From Flavobacterium sp. N502536 (GTDB taxonomy: Bacteria; Bacteroidota; Bacteroidia; Flavobacteriales; Flavobacteriaceae), in NCBI RefSeq assembly GCF_025947345.1, contig NZ_CP110011.1:2666001-2730000 (forward strand): 64,000 bases of DNA, in the 5' to 3' direction. Shown here piece after piece: positions 54,517 through 63,681 of this stretch. The translations under genes were made by a program, and so were the position numbers. The notes below the pieces were generated by a model. The model was not told the origin of the DNA and did not search any database. It saw only the letters and a program-made list of their open reading frames with translations. Each line of letters opens with the position of its first letter. Position 1 is the stretch's first letter.

Positions 54517-55071
54517 ATGGCTATCAATTTACAAAAAGGACAACGTGAAAACATAAATGCACCCAAATTCACCATTGGTTTAGGATGGGATACTAACAGC
54601 AGCAGTACAGGATCAGGTTTTGATCTTGATGCGTCGGTATTTATTTTGGGAGACAATAAAAAAATAATATCAGATTCACATTTTGTTTTTTACAACAATC
54701 TGAAATCACCAGACGATGCGATAATACACACAGGTGATAATTTAACCGGAGACGGGGACGGTGATGATGAGCAGGTAAAAATTGACTTGACTAAAATCAA
54801 TTCGGCAGTAAAAGAAATTTGTGTTGTGGTAACCATTCATGATGCTGAAAACAGAAGACAAAATTTTGGTCAGGTTAGAAACTCTTTCATTCGTATTGTA
54901 GACGAAAGCAATAACAGTGAAGTGGTTAAATATGAGTTAGAAGAAGATTTTTCAATAGAAACAGCTGTAGAGTTCGGAAGAATTTACAACAAAGACGGGC
55001 AATGGAAATTTGAAGCTATTGGCGTTGGAATGAAAGGCGGATTAGAAGATTATTTAAATAAATACAATTAA
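54517..55071 (+). CDS. terD: TerD-family calcium-binding protein (first of four, type A)
   Basis: The 184-residue protein has the TerD core: IGLGWDTNSSSTGSGFDLDASVF, then HTGDNLTGDGDGDDEQ, an acid-rich loop that binds two calcium ions in TerD proteins, and IRIVDESNNSEVVKYELEED. The second and third blocks are complete, so metal binding should be intact. It acts in the cytoplasm or at the membrane surface in tellurite and stress responses. It is a close match to the protein at 57780. The gene starts five bases after the PRTase gene. Confidence 0.95.
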   Translation: MAINLQKGQRENINAPKFTIGLGWDTNSSSTGSGFDLDASVFILGDNKKIISDSHFVFYNNLKSPDDAIIHTGDNLTGDGDGDDEQVKIDLTKINSAVKEICVVVTIHDAENRRQNFGQVRNSFIRIVDESNNSEVVKYELEEDFSIETAVEFGRIYNKDGQWKFEAIGVGMKGGLEDYLNKYN

Positions 55072-55077
55072 AAAGAT

Positions 55078-55686
55078 ATGGCAATTAATTTAGAAAAAGG
55101 ACAACGTATCAGTCTTGAAAAAAGCAATGGTACTAAATTACAAAATATTTGTGTTGGTGTAAACTGGGGAGCAATTGAGAAAAAAGGCTTTTTCGGAACC
55201 AAAAAAGAAGCAGTAGATTTAGATGCAAGCTGCGCGGTTTATGATGACAAAAAAAATCATATTGACTCCGTAAATTTTAGAAAACTATTGTCAAACGATC
55301 GTGCGATCAAGCACAGTGGTGACGATTTAACAGGAGATTTAAATGGTGATGACGGTTTGGATAATGAGGTAATTACTTTAGACTTTTCGCAATTATCACC
55401 GGCTGCCAATCATGTTGCCTTTTTTATAAATAGTTTCAGAGGACAGGATTTTAAAGACATTCCTTTTGCTTCTATCAGAATTTATGAAGGAACTCCAACA
55501 AAAGTAAGTCAGGAATTTGCCCGTTATGATGTTGCAAATGACGCTTCTTTTGCCGGAAATGTTTCTATGGTTTTAGGTGTTTTTTATAAAAGAAACGGAG
55601 ATTGGAAATTTAGTGCAATTGGAACACCAACTAATGATAAAAAGTTGGAGCAGACTATCGTTACCATTCAACAAAACCATCTATAA
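55078..55686 (+). CDS. TerD-family protein (second of four, type B)
   Basis: The 202-residue protein belongs to the TerD family but to a different branch: VGVNWGAIEKKGFFGTKKEA, VDLDASCAVYDDK, HSGDDLTGDLNGDDGLDNE and IRIYEGTPTKV. The calcium-binding acids are present. It resembles TerX/TerZ-like members more than TerD proper, and its closest relative in the window is at 58339. It follows the first TerD gene by six bases. Confidence 0.93.
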   Translation: MAINLEKGQRISLEKSNGTKLQNICVGVNWGAIEKKGFFGTKKEAVDLDASCAVYDDKKNHIDSVNFRKLLSNDRAIKHSGDDLTGDLNGDDGLDNEVITLDFSQLSPAANHVAFFINSFRGQDFKDIPFASIRIYEGTPTKVSQEFARYDVANDASFAGNVSMVLGVFYKRNGDWKFSAIGTPTNDKKLEQTIVTIQQNHL

Positions 55687-55693
55687 CTAAATT

Positions 55694-56782
55694 ATGTCAG
55701 AAAATCAATTAGTTGCCCAAGAGAATACTGCATTGATTGATAAGGATGGAAATGTAAACTTAACTTCAATTTCTGAAACGGAAGTTAATAGTTACAAGTC
55801 GATCTCAAATCAGTTAAATGAAAATGATACCAATTCAATCTTGAATTATGGAGCTGATATCCAAAATTCGATTGCGAAGCAAAGTGATACTTTTTTAACT
55901 AACGTCAGAACTTATAACTCAGGTGAAGTTGGTACATTGATAAATGACTTGCTTACAGAGTTAAATTATGTTGATGTAGATCAGTTGGATCAGGGACCGT
56001 TTAAACGATTCCTTTCTAAAATTCCGATTCTGAACAAATTGGTAGTCGATGTAAAAAAATTATTCCAGCAATACGATAAGATTACTGTAAATATTGATAA
56101 AATCAGTAATAAAGTAAAGGCAGGAATGATCAATTCTGTAAAAGATAACAGTGCCCTTCAAACCATGTTTGACGGAAATGTGAATCTTATTAAAGAGATG
56201 GAAAAACACATTATTGCAGGACAAATTCGATTTAAAGAATTGGGTGAAGAGCTTGCTGTAATGGAAGGTAATCCGGCGCAATACCAGGATTATCAAATCT
56301 CCGATAAAAGGAACTTTATCAATCGTCTGGACAAACGTCTGGCCGATATGAAAATTGTTCGTTTTATTATGTTGCAGTCTTTGGCGCAGATTCGTGTAGT
56401 ACAAAACAACAACACTTCTATTGCCGAAAAAGCACAGTCGATTTTGACAACCACTATGCCGGTTTGGAAGAATCAATTAACGCTTGCGGTTGCTTTACAA
56501 AGACAAAAGCAGAATATTGAAGTACAGCGAAGAGTATCTGAAACAACAAATACTATCTTGCAGAAAAATGCTGAAATGTTAAAACAAAACAGTATTGAAG
56601 TAGCAAAAGAAAATGAAAATACAGTGGTATCTCTTGAGACTTTAAAAATGACAACAAAATCATTGATTGATACGTTGACAGAAGTAAAACAAATTCATGA
56701 GCAAGGTACTGAAACCAGAAGACAGCTTGATGCAGGATTACAAAGTCTTGAAGTTGAACTAAAAAAAGGTGTGATAAGTTAA
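55694..56782 (+). CDS. telA: TelA-type toxic anion resistance protein
   Basis: The 362-residue protein is mostly helical and matches the TelA (toxic anion resistance) family: an early YGADIQNSIAKQSDTFL, FLSKIPILNKLVVDVKKLFQQYDKI, and LDKRLADMKIVRFIMLQSLAQIRVVQ, ending in a heptad-like tail (ETTNTILQKNAEMLKQNSIEV). TelA proteins accompany TerD proteins in tellurite and phage resistance loci; their mechanism is not settled. It is encoded between the two TerD pairs. Confidence 0.92.
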   Translation: MSENQLVAQENTALIDKDGNVNLTSISETEVNSYKSISNQLNENDTNSILNYGADIQNSIAKQSDTFLTNVRTYNSGEVGTLINDLLTELNYVDVDQLDQGPFKRFLSKIPILNKLVVDVKKLFQQYDKITVNIDKISNKVKAGMINSVKDNSALQTMFDGNVNLIKEMEKHIIAGQIRFKELGEELAVMEGNPAQYQDYQISDKRNFINRLDKRLADMKIVRFIMLQSLAQIRVVQNNNTSIAEKAQSILTTTMPVWKNQLTLAVALQRQKQNIEVQRRVSETTNTILQKNAEMLKQNSIEVAKENENTVVSLETLKMTTKSLIDTLTEVKQIHEQGTETRRQLDAGLQSLEVELKKGVIS

Positions 56783-56801
56783 TTGAACAGAAATCAGTTA
56801 A

Positions 56802-57767
56802 ATGCAAGAGGAAGAGGAACGGTTTGTTCAAATAATAAAAGATAGTAATAGAAAACTTGTGATTTTAGAATTGTTATCCAATTTCTTTAGTCACAAGGAT
56901 TTTGTTGGTGTTTTAATAAAAACAAGAATTATTCATGCTCTCTTTGAAAACAATAAAACATTAGACATAAATAAACTTGAACTCTTTCATATACAGTTTA
57001 CAAGCAGTTTTATTGAATTGTTTCAGAAATTAAAAAAATCGAAAGAACAGCAGTATCTTTTGATTTCTGATGAGATTTATATCAATGAAGATATGATAAT
57101 CAAATTAGAATCAGAAATTGGAGAATCCGGATTTGCAGAAAAAGCAAAGGCACATGCAAAAAATATGTCCGGAAAAATTGAAGAACTCTATAGTATGTTT
57201 GCCAATGAAAACTCAGATTTTTTTAATTGGAACGAAATTATAAGTTTTTCAGACCGTGTCAAACAAGAATATTATCGGGAGATCACAGTTGAAGAATATG
57301 AAAAAATAGCCTCTTTAGATAAGAAGTGGTATGAAAATAAACAGGTAAAATTTGAGAAGAAACTTTTAGGAAGACTGAATATCCTGAAATTTAAAATTAA
57401 GTTTTTGTGTGGACTGGTTTGCAATAATGAAGTTATTGAGGTATTCGAATTTAGAGACACTAATGATAGATTTGTTTTTTTAGTGAATGGAAAAGTATTT
57501 TACTTTTTAGAGGAGTCAACGGCAAAAGAGCTTAATCTTACTAAAAATGACTCCGTAAAAGGGGAGATTATCACACAGCTAAAAGAAAAAAACACAGCAT
57601 TAACAGTCGAATTGAGTACCATAAAAACATCATTTCCTGAAAATGTGAGTGGTGTATTGGGAGAATATTTGAATAAAATTTCATCTATAGATTTTATTGA
57701 AGATCTTCAAAATGTAGATGAGCAAACCAATATTTTAAAAACAATGTTAAATATTAATATTAAATAA
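56802..57767 (+). CDS. Unrecognised ter-operon protein
   Basis: I do not recognise this 321-residue protein. It is helical, Lys/Glu-rich, has no signal peptide and no membrane segment, and carries no catalytic motif that I can name. Parts with the best look of structure are an early ERFVQIIKDSNRKLVILELL, a middle EEYEKIASLDKKWYENKQVK and a more beta-like stretch near 210-240 (EVIEVFEFRDTNDRFVFLVNG). It lies between telA and the second TerD pair with spacings of 19 and 12 bases, so it is certainly a member of the operon. Confidence 0.85.
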   Translation: MQEEEERFVQIIKDSNRKLVILELLSNFFSHKDFVGVLIKTRIIHALFENNKTLDINKLELFHIQFTSSFIELFQKLKKSKEQQYLLISDEIYINEDMIIKLESEIGESGFAEKAKAHAKNMSGKIEELYSMFANENSDFFNWNEIISFSDRVKQEYYREITVEEYEKIASLDKKWYENKQVKFEKKLLGRLNILKFKIKFLCGLVCNNEVIEVFEFRDTNDRFVFLVNGKVFYFLEESTAKELNLTKNDSVKGEIITQLKEKNTALTVELSTIKTSFPENVSGVLGEYLNKISSIDFIEDLQNVDEQTNILKTMLNINIK

Positions 57768-57779
57768 AAGAAAAATAAA

Positions 57780-58331
57780 ATGGCAATTAATTTAGAAAAA
57801 GGTCAAAGACAGAGTATTGAGGCACCAAAATTTATTGTTGGACTTGGCTGGGATAGTAATTCAAGCAGTACAGGAGAAGGTTTCGATTTGGATGCTTCTG
57901 TTTTTTTAGTCGGTGCTAATGGAAAAATTCCTAATGACAACCATTTTGTTTATTATAATAATTTGAAATCACCTGATGGTGCTGTAACACATACCGGAGA
58001 TAATTTGACCGGAGCAGGAGACGGGGATGATGAAAAAATTCAGATCGATTTGTCTACAGTATCACCGGATGTAAATGAAATTTGCTTTGTTGTAACCATT
58101 CATCATGCGGATACCAAAAGACAAAATTTTGGTCAGATAAGAAATTCATTTATCAGAATTATTGATCAGACCAATACAGAATTAGTAAAGTACGAGCTTG
58201 ATGAGGACTTTTCTATTGAAACAGCTGTTGAGTTTGGAAGACTTTACAAACGAAACAATGAATGGAAGTTTGAAGCTGTAGGAATTGGAATGAAAGGTGG
58301 TTTGCAAGATTATTTGAATAAATACAATTAA
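57780..58331 (+). CDS. terD: TerD-family calcium-binding protein (third of four, type A)
   Basis: The 183-residue protein is a near copy of the first TerD in the operon, with GLGWDSNSSSTGEGFDLDASVF, HTGDNLTGAGDGDDEK and IRIIDQTN, all calcium-binding acids kept. A likely explanation is a duplication of the pair type A plus type B, since a type B gene follows here too. Confidence 0.95.
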   Translation: MAINLEKGQRQSIEAPKFIVGLGWDSNSSSTGEGFDLDASVFLVGANGKIPNDNHFVYYNNLKSPDGAVTHTGDNLTGAGDGDDEKIQIDLSTVSPDVNEICFVVTIHHADTKRQNFGQIRNSFIRIIDQTNTELVKYELDEDFSIETAVEFGRLYKRNNEWKFEAVGIGMKGGLQDYLNKYN

Positions 58332-58338
58332 TAAAACA

Positions 58339-58998
58339 ATGGCAATTAATTTAATCAAAGGGCAAAAAATTGATTTGATAAAATCAAATGGTGAATCATT
58401 AACCAATTTTTGCGTTGGTGTAAACTGGGGCGTAATTGAAACAAAAGGATTCCTTGGGCTGTCAAAAAACGTCGTAGAAATTGATTTGGATTTGAGTTGT
58501 GTACTGATTGATGATCAGAACAAACTTTGCGATCATTTGTACTCTCCTTTATACAAAGTAGAAGCTTTGCAGCAGTTTGGCCTTACAAAAGGAAAATTGT
58601 TAAGTACTGATGGAGCTTTAAAGCACACCGGTGATGACCTTGCAGGTGACAAAGGTGGAGATGACGGTTTAGATAATGAGATTATTACAGTTGACCTTTC
58701 TAAAGTTGATGCCAAAGTGAGTCAGATATTTTTCTTTTTAAATAATGCAGGAAAAGAGGATTTTTCTAAAATTCCTTATGCGAAAATCAGAATGTACGAA
58801 GGTACTCCAACCAACGTGGTTTCAGAATTTGCTTCTTATAACGTTTCTGCTGATTCAAAATATGTAAACAAACGTTCTATCATTATGGGAAAATTGTACA
58901 AACATAATGGAGAATGGAAATTCAGCGCAATTGGCGATCCAACAGCTGATACATTTTTAGGACAGACGATTCAAAAAATACTTCAGTCTTATCTGTAA
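58339..58998 (+). CDS. TerD-family protein (fourth of four, type B, with insert)
   Basis: The 219-residue protein pairs with the type B protein at 55078 but has about 17 extra residues (near 75-95, SPLYKVEALQQFGLTKGK) between the DLDLSCVLIDD motif and the acidic loop HTGDDLAGDKGGDDGLDNE. Its stop codon overlaps an ATG (TAATG), which would couple it to a further gene that is now broken (58998-59359). Confidence 0.93.
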   Translation: MAINLIKGQKIDLIKSNGESLTNFCVGVNWGVIETKGFLGLSKNVVEIDLDLSCVLIDDQNKLCDHLYSPLYKVEALQQFGLTKGKLLSTDGALKHTGDDLAGDKGGDDGLDNEIITVDLSKVDAKVSQIFFFLNNAGKEDFSKIPYAKIRMYEGTPTNVVSEFASYNVSADSKYVNKRSIIMGKLYKHNGEWKFSAIGDPTADTFLGQTIQKILQSYL

Positions 58999-59359
58999 TG
59001 GAAATTTTTTTAACAGTCAAAATTGAAAGAATCTGCACGACTGCTTGCGGAGCTGTATGAGATTGTATCAAAAAAGATGTAATGTAGTGGAGCAATACTA
59101 TATGTCATCAAAAATGATATGTTTTTGATGATGTAAATGCTCTAAGGTGCCTATTTTATATATCCTTGGTTTATGACGATCAGTACTTGTTTCAATGGCA
59201 GGGAAATCGTAATATTGCCCGCCGAAAGTTAACTTCACTAAAAGATTTTACCAAAGACAAAGAAATTCCTATTGAAGCAATGATAGAGCTTAATGACAAA
59301 AAAAACTTTCACAAGAAGAAGCAGCAAGAATTATCAGAATTATAAATGCCAATCAATAA
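58998..59359 (+). pseudogene. Decayed ORF at the tail of the ter operon
   Basis: An ATG at 58998 overlaps the preceding stop (TAATG) but the frame ends after 20 codons. Coding-looking pieces lie in other frames: ESARLLAELYEIVSKK near 59030-59080, then a run from about 59119 with VNALRCLFYISLVYDDQYLF and QWQGNRNIARRKL and KEIPIEAMIELNDKK, and after an A-run a shifted end LSQEEAARIIRIINANQ before a stop at 59357-59359. Joined, these would make a protein of about 120 residues. Several frame breaks, some at A-runs, suggest real decay or base errors. Bases 59105-59131 also form a hairpin. I do not recognise the family. Confidence 0.5.
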
Positions 59360-59388
59360 ATTTTAAACTAACCTAATTAATATTCAAA

Positions 59389-60386
59389 ATGAATCAACAC
59401 CCTATTTTTTCAGAACACCCGGATTAATAATCGTTTTTGCGATTGCAATAGTGATTATGCTTTTACTGGATTTGGGAATTTTTAGTAAAAAAAGCCATGA
59501 AGTAAGCAACAAAGAAGCAGTAACCTGGTCATTAGTATGGATTAGTTTAGCGATGATTTTTAGTGGTTTGGTTTATTATTTTGCGGGACCGGCGAAATTT
59601 TACGAATTTCAGTCGGCTTACTGGATTGAGAAAGCACTTTCTGTAGACAACCTTTTTGTATTTATATTAGTCTTCAAGTTTTTTGATGTAGCCAACCAAA
59701 ACAAACACAAGGTTTTATTTTGGGGTATTATCGGAGCATTGGTTTTGAGAGCTATCTTTATCTTTTCGGGCGCTTTTTTAATCGAACTTACTTATTTAAA
59801 CAAGCTTTTAAGCCTGGTTGGAATTGAAGGTTTCAAATACGATATTAATTTAATCATGACAGCTTTCGGACTGTTTTTGGTCTATGCAGGAATCAAATCA
59901 TGGTCTGCCGGCGATGATGACGATGAAGAGGATTATAACAATACCAGAGGAGCAAGATTAATCAGAAAGTTTTTTAGCGTTAGCGATAAATACGACGGAG
60001 ATAAATTCTTTACATTCGAAAACGGAAAAAAACTGGCAACACCACTTTTAGTAGTAGTAGCTGTAATTGAGTTTACCGATTTATTGTTTGCGGTAGATTC
60101 TATACCGGCAATTTTCGCCATTTCGAACGATCCGTTCATTCTTTATACGTCTAACATTTTTGCTATTTTGGGACTGAGAGCCTTGTTCTTTTTATTGGAT
60201 AACTTCATTCATTTGTTTAGTAAATTGCAGTATGGTTTAGCTATTATTCTTTCGTTTATTGGAGTAAAAATGATTATTTCTCCATTTTATCATATTGAAT
60301 CTGTGTATTCATTACTTGTAATTGGTGGAATTCTGGCGATTTCAGTAATTGCATCAGTGATGTTACCAGAGCCAAAAGAGGCATAA
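59389..60386 (+). CDS. terC: TerC-family integral membrane protein with N-terminal frameshift
   Basis: The intact frame opens at a GTG (59451) and gives 311 residues with about nine membrane helices and the TerC landmarks DLGIFSKKSHEVSNKEA, FQSAYWIEKALSVDNLFVF, and EFTDLLFAVDSIPAIFAIS. The true start is probably ATG at 59389: it reads MNQHPIFSEHP and then stops, but one added C in the CCC run at 59418-59420 would let it continue as PGLIIVFAIAIVIMLLLDLG into the TerC frame. So the gene is frameshifted by one base, or the base is missing in the sequence. Without it, half of the first helix is lost. Confidence 0.8.
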
Positions 60387-60408
60387 GGAATACAATAGAT
60401 AGTATATT

Positions 60409-60449
60409 AAACGGATAAAGGTCATTTAGGCTTTTATCCGTTTTTTTTA
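60409..60449 (+). terminator. Terminator after terC
   Basis: ACGGATAAAG and CTTTTATCCGT form a 9-10-base-pair stem with a ten-base loop, followed by eight T residues. It closes the ter operon. Confidence 0.88.
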
Positions 60450-60508
60450 TGAAAATGCCTTGTACCATTTGTTTTTAAAACGACAGTCGAAACTTAAATT
60501 AATTGTCA

Positions 60509-60516
60509 TACTTTTG
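60509..60516 (+). promoter_or_regulatory. Putative -7 element of the ABC-F gene
   Basis: TACTTTTG is an exact TAnnTTTG match about 68 bases before the ATG at 60584, in the gap after the terC terminator. Confidence 0.45.
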
Positions 60517-60583
60517 CACTTTCAAAAAGTAAAGTAAATAAGGTACTTAAAGCCTTTACTGCTTGCAACAATAGTTACACATT

Positions 60584-62497
60584 ATGCTTAATATACACAA
60601 TCTTTCGGTTTCTTTTGGAGGAACATATTTATTTGAAGAAGTTACTTTCCGTTTAGGAGCTGGCGACCGCGTAGGTCTTGTTGGTAAAAACGGAGCTGGT
60701 AAATCTACAATGCTTAAAATGTTAGCAAGAGATTTTGCTCCTGATTCCGGGGTTATTTCCCAGGAAAAAGATATCCGAATGGGGTTCTTGCGTCAGGATA
60801 TTGATTTTGAACGCGGAAGAACGGTATTGGAAGAAGCGTATGAAGCCTTTACAGAAATTAAAATTGTAGAGAAAAAACTAGAAGAAATCAATCATCAATT
60901 GGTTACCAGAACCGATTATGAAAGTGAAGAATATGGCCAGATCATCGAAGATTTATCTGATTACACCCATCGTTTTGACCTTCTTGGAGGTTATAATTAT
61001 GTAGGAGATACAGAGAAAATTCTTTTAGGATTGGGTTTCAAAAGAGAAGTTTTTAATAACCAAACCGAAACATTTTCGGGAGGTTGGAGAATGCGTATTG
61101 AGTTGGCTAAACTGCTATTGCAATCCAATGATGTATTGCTTCTGGATGAGCCAACCAATCACCTGGATATTGAGAGTATCATTTGGTTGGAGAGTTTCCT
61201 TCGTAACTATCCGGGAGTTGTGGTGATTGTATCGCACGATAAAATGTTCCTTGATAATGTAACCAATCGTACGATAGAAATCTCTTTGGGGAAAGCCTAT
61301 GATTTTAATAAGCCGTATTCGCAATATTTAGAATTGCGTCATGAAATTCGCGAAAAGCAACTGGCAACTCAAAAGAATCAGGCGAAGAAGATTGAAGAAA
61401 CTGAAAAATTAATCGAAAAGTTCCGTGCAAAAGCTTCCAAAGCTTCGATGGCGCAATCGTTAATTAAAAAGTTAGATAAAGTAGAAAGAATCGAAGTGGA
61501 TGAGGATGATAATTCGGTAATGAATATTTCGTTTCCAGTTTCAAAAGAACCGGGAAAAGTAGTAATCGAAGCCGAACATGTAACAAAAGCTTACGGAGAT
61601 AAAGTTATTTTAAAAGATATTGATTTGTTGGTAGAACGCGGAAGTAAAATTGCTTTTGTGGGACAAAATGGTCAAGGGAAATCGACTTTTATTAAGGCTA
61701 TTGTAAACGAGTTTGAATACAAGGGGAACATCAAATTAGGACATAACGTACAATTGGGTTATTTTGCTCAAAATCAGGCAGAATATCTTGATGGTGAAAT
61801 CACATTGCTGCAAACGATGGAAGATGCGGCAACCGATACCAACCGTATGAAAGTTCGTGATATGCTGGGATCCTTTTTATTCCGCGGAGACGATGTTGAG
61901 AAAAAAGTAAAGGTACTTTCAGGAGGTGAGCGTAACCGTCTGGCACTTTGTAAACTGTTGTTGCAGCCTATCAATGTTTTGCTGATGGATGAGCCTACGA
62001 ATCACCTGGATATTAAATCGAAGAATGTCCTGAAAGCAGCACTTCAAAAATTTGGAGGAACGCTGTTATTGGTTTCTCACGATAGAGATTTTCTTCAGGG
62101 AATGTCAAATATCGTTTACGAATTCAAAGATCAAAAGATAAAAGAATACTTGGGAGACATTAATTATTTCTTAGAGCAACGCAATTTGGAGAACATGCGT
62201 GAGGTTGAGAAAAAAGATGTTGCGAAAGCTGCGGCTCCAAAAGAAAGCAATAAAACTTCTTACGAAGATCAGAAAAAAGGAAAAGCACTTCAAAACCGAT
62301 TGAGTAAAGTAGAGAGTCAAATCAAGCAATTGGAAAAAGACATTCAGCACGATGATAAAATGCTGGCCTCGAATTACGACAAACACATTGAAGACGCCTC
62401 GTTTTTTACCGCATACAACAAAAAGAAAAAAGACTTAGATCAATTGCTATTGGACTGGGAGATCGTTCAGGAAGAGATTGATAACTTTAATGCTTAA
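60584..62497 (+). CDS. ABC-F family ATPase (Uup-like)
   Basis: The 637-residue protein has two ABC ATPase domains without membrane segments: Walker A GKNGAGKST and GQNGQGKST, signatures SGGWRMR and SGGERNR, and the DEPTNHLDI Walker B in both. ABC-F proteins bind ribosomes and help stalled or drug-bound complexes. The C-terminal coiled coil (about 565-630, KGKALQNRLSKVESQIKQLE) points to the Uup branch. Antibiotic protection cannot be claimed from sequence alone. Confidence 0.93.
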   Translation: MLNIHNLSVSFGGTYLFEEVTFRLGAGDRVGLVGKNGAGKSTMLKMLARDFAPDSGVISQEKDIRMGFLRQDIDFERGRTVLEEAYEAFTEIKIVEKKLEEINHQLVTRTDYESEEYGQIIEDLSDYTHRFDLLGGYNYVGDTEKILLGLGFKREVFNNQTETFSGGWRMRIELAKLLLQSNDVLLLDEPTNHLDIESIIWLESFLRNYPGVVVIVSHDKMFLDNVTNRTIEISLGKAYDFNKPYSQYLELRHEIREKQLATQKNQAKKIEETEKLIEKFRAKASKASMAQSLIKKLDKVERIEVDEDDNSVMNISFPVSKEPGKVVIEAEHVTKAYGDKVILKDIDLLVERGSKIAFVGQNGQGKSTFIKAIVNEFEYKGNIKLGHNVQLGYFAQNQAEYLDGEITLLQTMEDAATDTNRMKVRDMLGSFLFRGDDVEKKVKVLSGGERNRLALCKLLLQPINVLLMDEPTNHLDIKSKNVLKAALQKFGGTLLLVSHDRDFLQGMSNIVYEFKDQKIKEYLGDINYFLEQRNLENMREVEKKDVAKAAAPKESNKTSYEDQKKGKALQNRLSKVESQIKQLEKDIQHDDKMLASNYDKHIEDASFFTAYNKKKKDLDQLLLDWEIVQEEIDNFNA

Positions 62498-62562
62498 TTA
62501 GTTTCAGTCGCTGTCACAGTCTTCGGTCTCAGTGTTAGTTTTCAGTTTTGAAATGAATATAT

Positions 62563-62601
62563 AACTTTGCCAGGGATTAAACTCTGGCAAAGTTTTTTTT
62601 A
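62563..62601 (+). terminator. Terminator after the ABC-F gene
   Basis: AACTTTGCCAG and CTGGCAAAGTT form an 11-base-pair stem followed by a run of T residues. The ABC-F and DUF2183 genes converge here. Confidence 0.9.
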
Positions 62602-62627
62602 TGCTCAAAGGTTTTCGCCTCTAATAA

Positions 62628-62662
62628 AAAACATCTCACATCTCACATTTCACAAATCACAA
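62628..62662. repeat. Heptamer repeats of CATCTCA / TGTGAGA type
   Basis: CATCTCA, CATCTCA, CATTTCA and CAAATCA follow without gap, the inverse of the TGTGAGA words at 6841-6889 and 40887-40927. Confidence 0.65.
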
Positions 62663-63619
62663 AATAAGACCGATAGATTTAGAGTGCATAATAGCCTCAC
62701 TACTGTCTTTATAATAGCAAACAGAAACCTCTAAATTTTCGAGATTTTTCAGGATCGCTTTGGTGGCTTCTTTTTTGTGTTTCCCTGTTTGTCTGATATA
62801 AACTGCTTTTACGGTTACAGGAAATATTTTGCAGATGCGCTCATACAAAATGGGGTCTTGCTGCGAATCATCTCCTAGTAAAACATATTTAAGATTGGGG
62901 TAGAATTCCAGAACGTGTTTTATTTTATCAAATTTATGATCGTGATTCCCACGTCCGCTCATGAAGAAATCGGCGATTCCTCTTTTGATATCTTTCAATA
63001 GAATTACGGCTCTCGGCAGATGATGTATTTTGGTGAATTTGACGATAAAACGATACAAATTCCATTCGCTGCTGGATACATAAAAAAAAGCGTTTTCCTC
63101 TTCCTTATTATTTCTTCCGGCTGAACTCAAAGCCTGATAATGCGGAACGACACCTTTAAAAACCTTACGGTCGTTTACATTTTTAAACAAAAGAACATAT
63201 ATTTTCCGAAAGAAATTCCCGGTGTGCGAAATCAGAAAAGTGTCATCAATATCCGAGATAATACCTAGTTTGCCTTTGTGAGGCCTGATAAAACTGCCTT
63301 TTTCGGTTATGGTCTCCGTTTTATGTTTGATGCTGACTTCGTATTCAATCCAACCAAAATGAGTTTCTTTTTCCAATGGAATACAAAACTTAAAGTAACC
63401 GTCGTCCAATGTTTTGGTGTGAATCTCCTGATTGCCGCATTTTAGATAAATATCAAAATTTTTGATGGTTTTTATTCTGAACTGATTGATAATTGAAGTG
63501 GCATTTTTGAAGTTTTTCTTCTGAAAATCATACTCATAGGTTCTTCTGAAAACATGTCCCATTACAATTAATTCTTCTTCATTGGCGTAACCGCGATATA
63601 ATTGTAAAATTGGTTTCAT
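62657..63619 (-). CDS. App1-like (DUF2183) phosphatase
   Basis: The 320-residue protein has the HAD-type nucleophile motif SDIDDT at residues 122-127, then YVSSSEWNLYRF and, near the end, YVLLGDDSQQDP, the pattern of the App1/DUF2183 family of phosphatidate phosphatases. Residues 1-110 form the usual beta-rich lead domain. It should be soluble (no signal peptide or membrane segment) and may act on membrane lipids. It is divergent from the lipid kinase gene at the window end, which suits a shared lipid role. Confidence 0.88.
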   Translation of the reverse strand: MKPILQLYRGYANEEELIVMGHVFRRTYEYDFQKKNFKNATSIINQFRIKTIKNFDIYLKCGNQEIHTKTLDDGYFKFCIPLEKETHFGWIEYEVSIKHKTETITEKGSFIRPHKGKLGIISDIDDTFLISHTGNFFRKIYVLLFKNVNDRKVFKGVVPHYQALSSAGRNNKEEENAFFYVSSSEWNLYRFIVKFTKIHHLPRAVILLKDIKRGIADFFMSGRGNHDHKFDKIKHVLEFYPNLKYVLLGDDSQQDPILYERICKIFPVTVKAVYIRQTGKHKKEATKAILKNLENLEVSVCYYKDSSEAIMHSKSIGLIL

Positions 63620-63681
63620 TAATTGTGTATATTTATGGATGATGTAAATTAATTATTTTAATTGATTTTAAAAACAAAACT

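Noticed and set aside
60584..62497. Antibiotic resistance gene
   Set aside because: ABC-F proteins include resistance factors, but this one has the coiled-coil tail of the housekeeping Uup branch and no resistance context.
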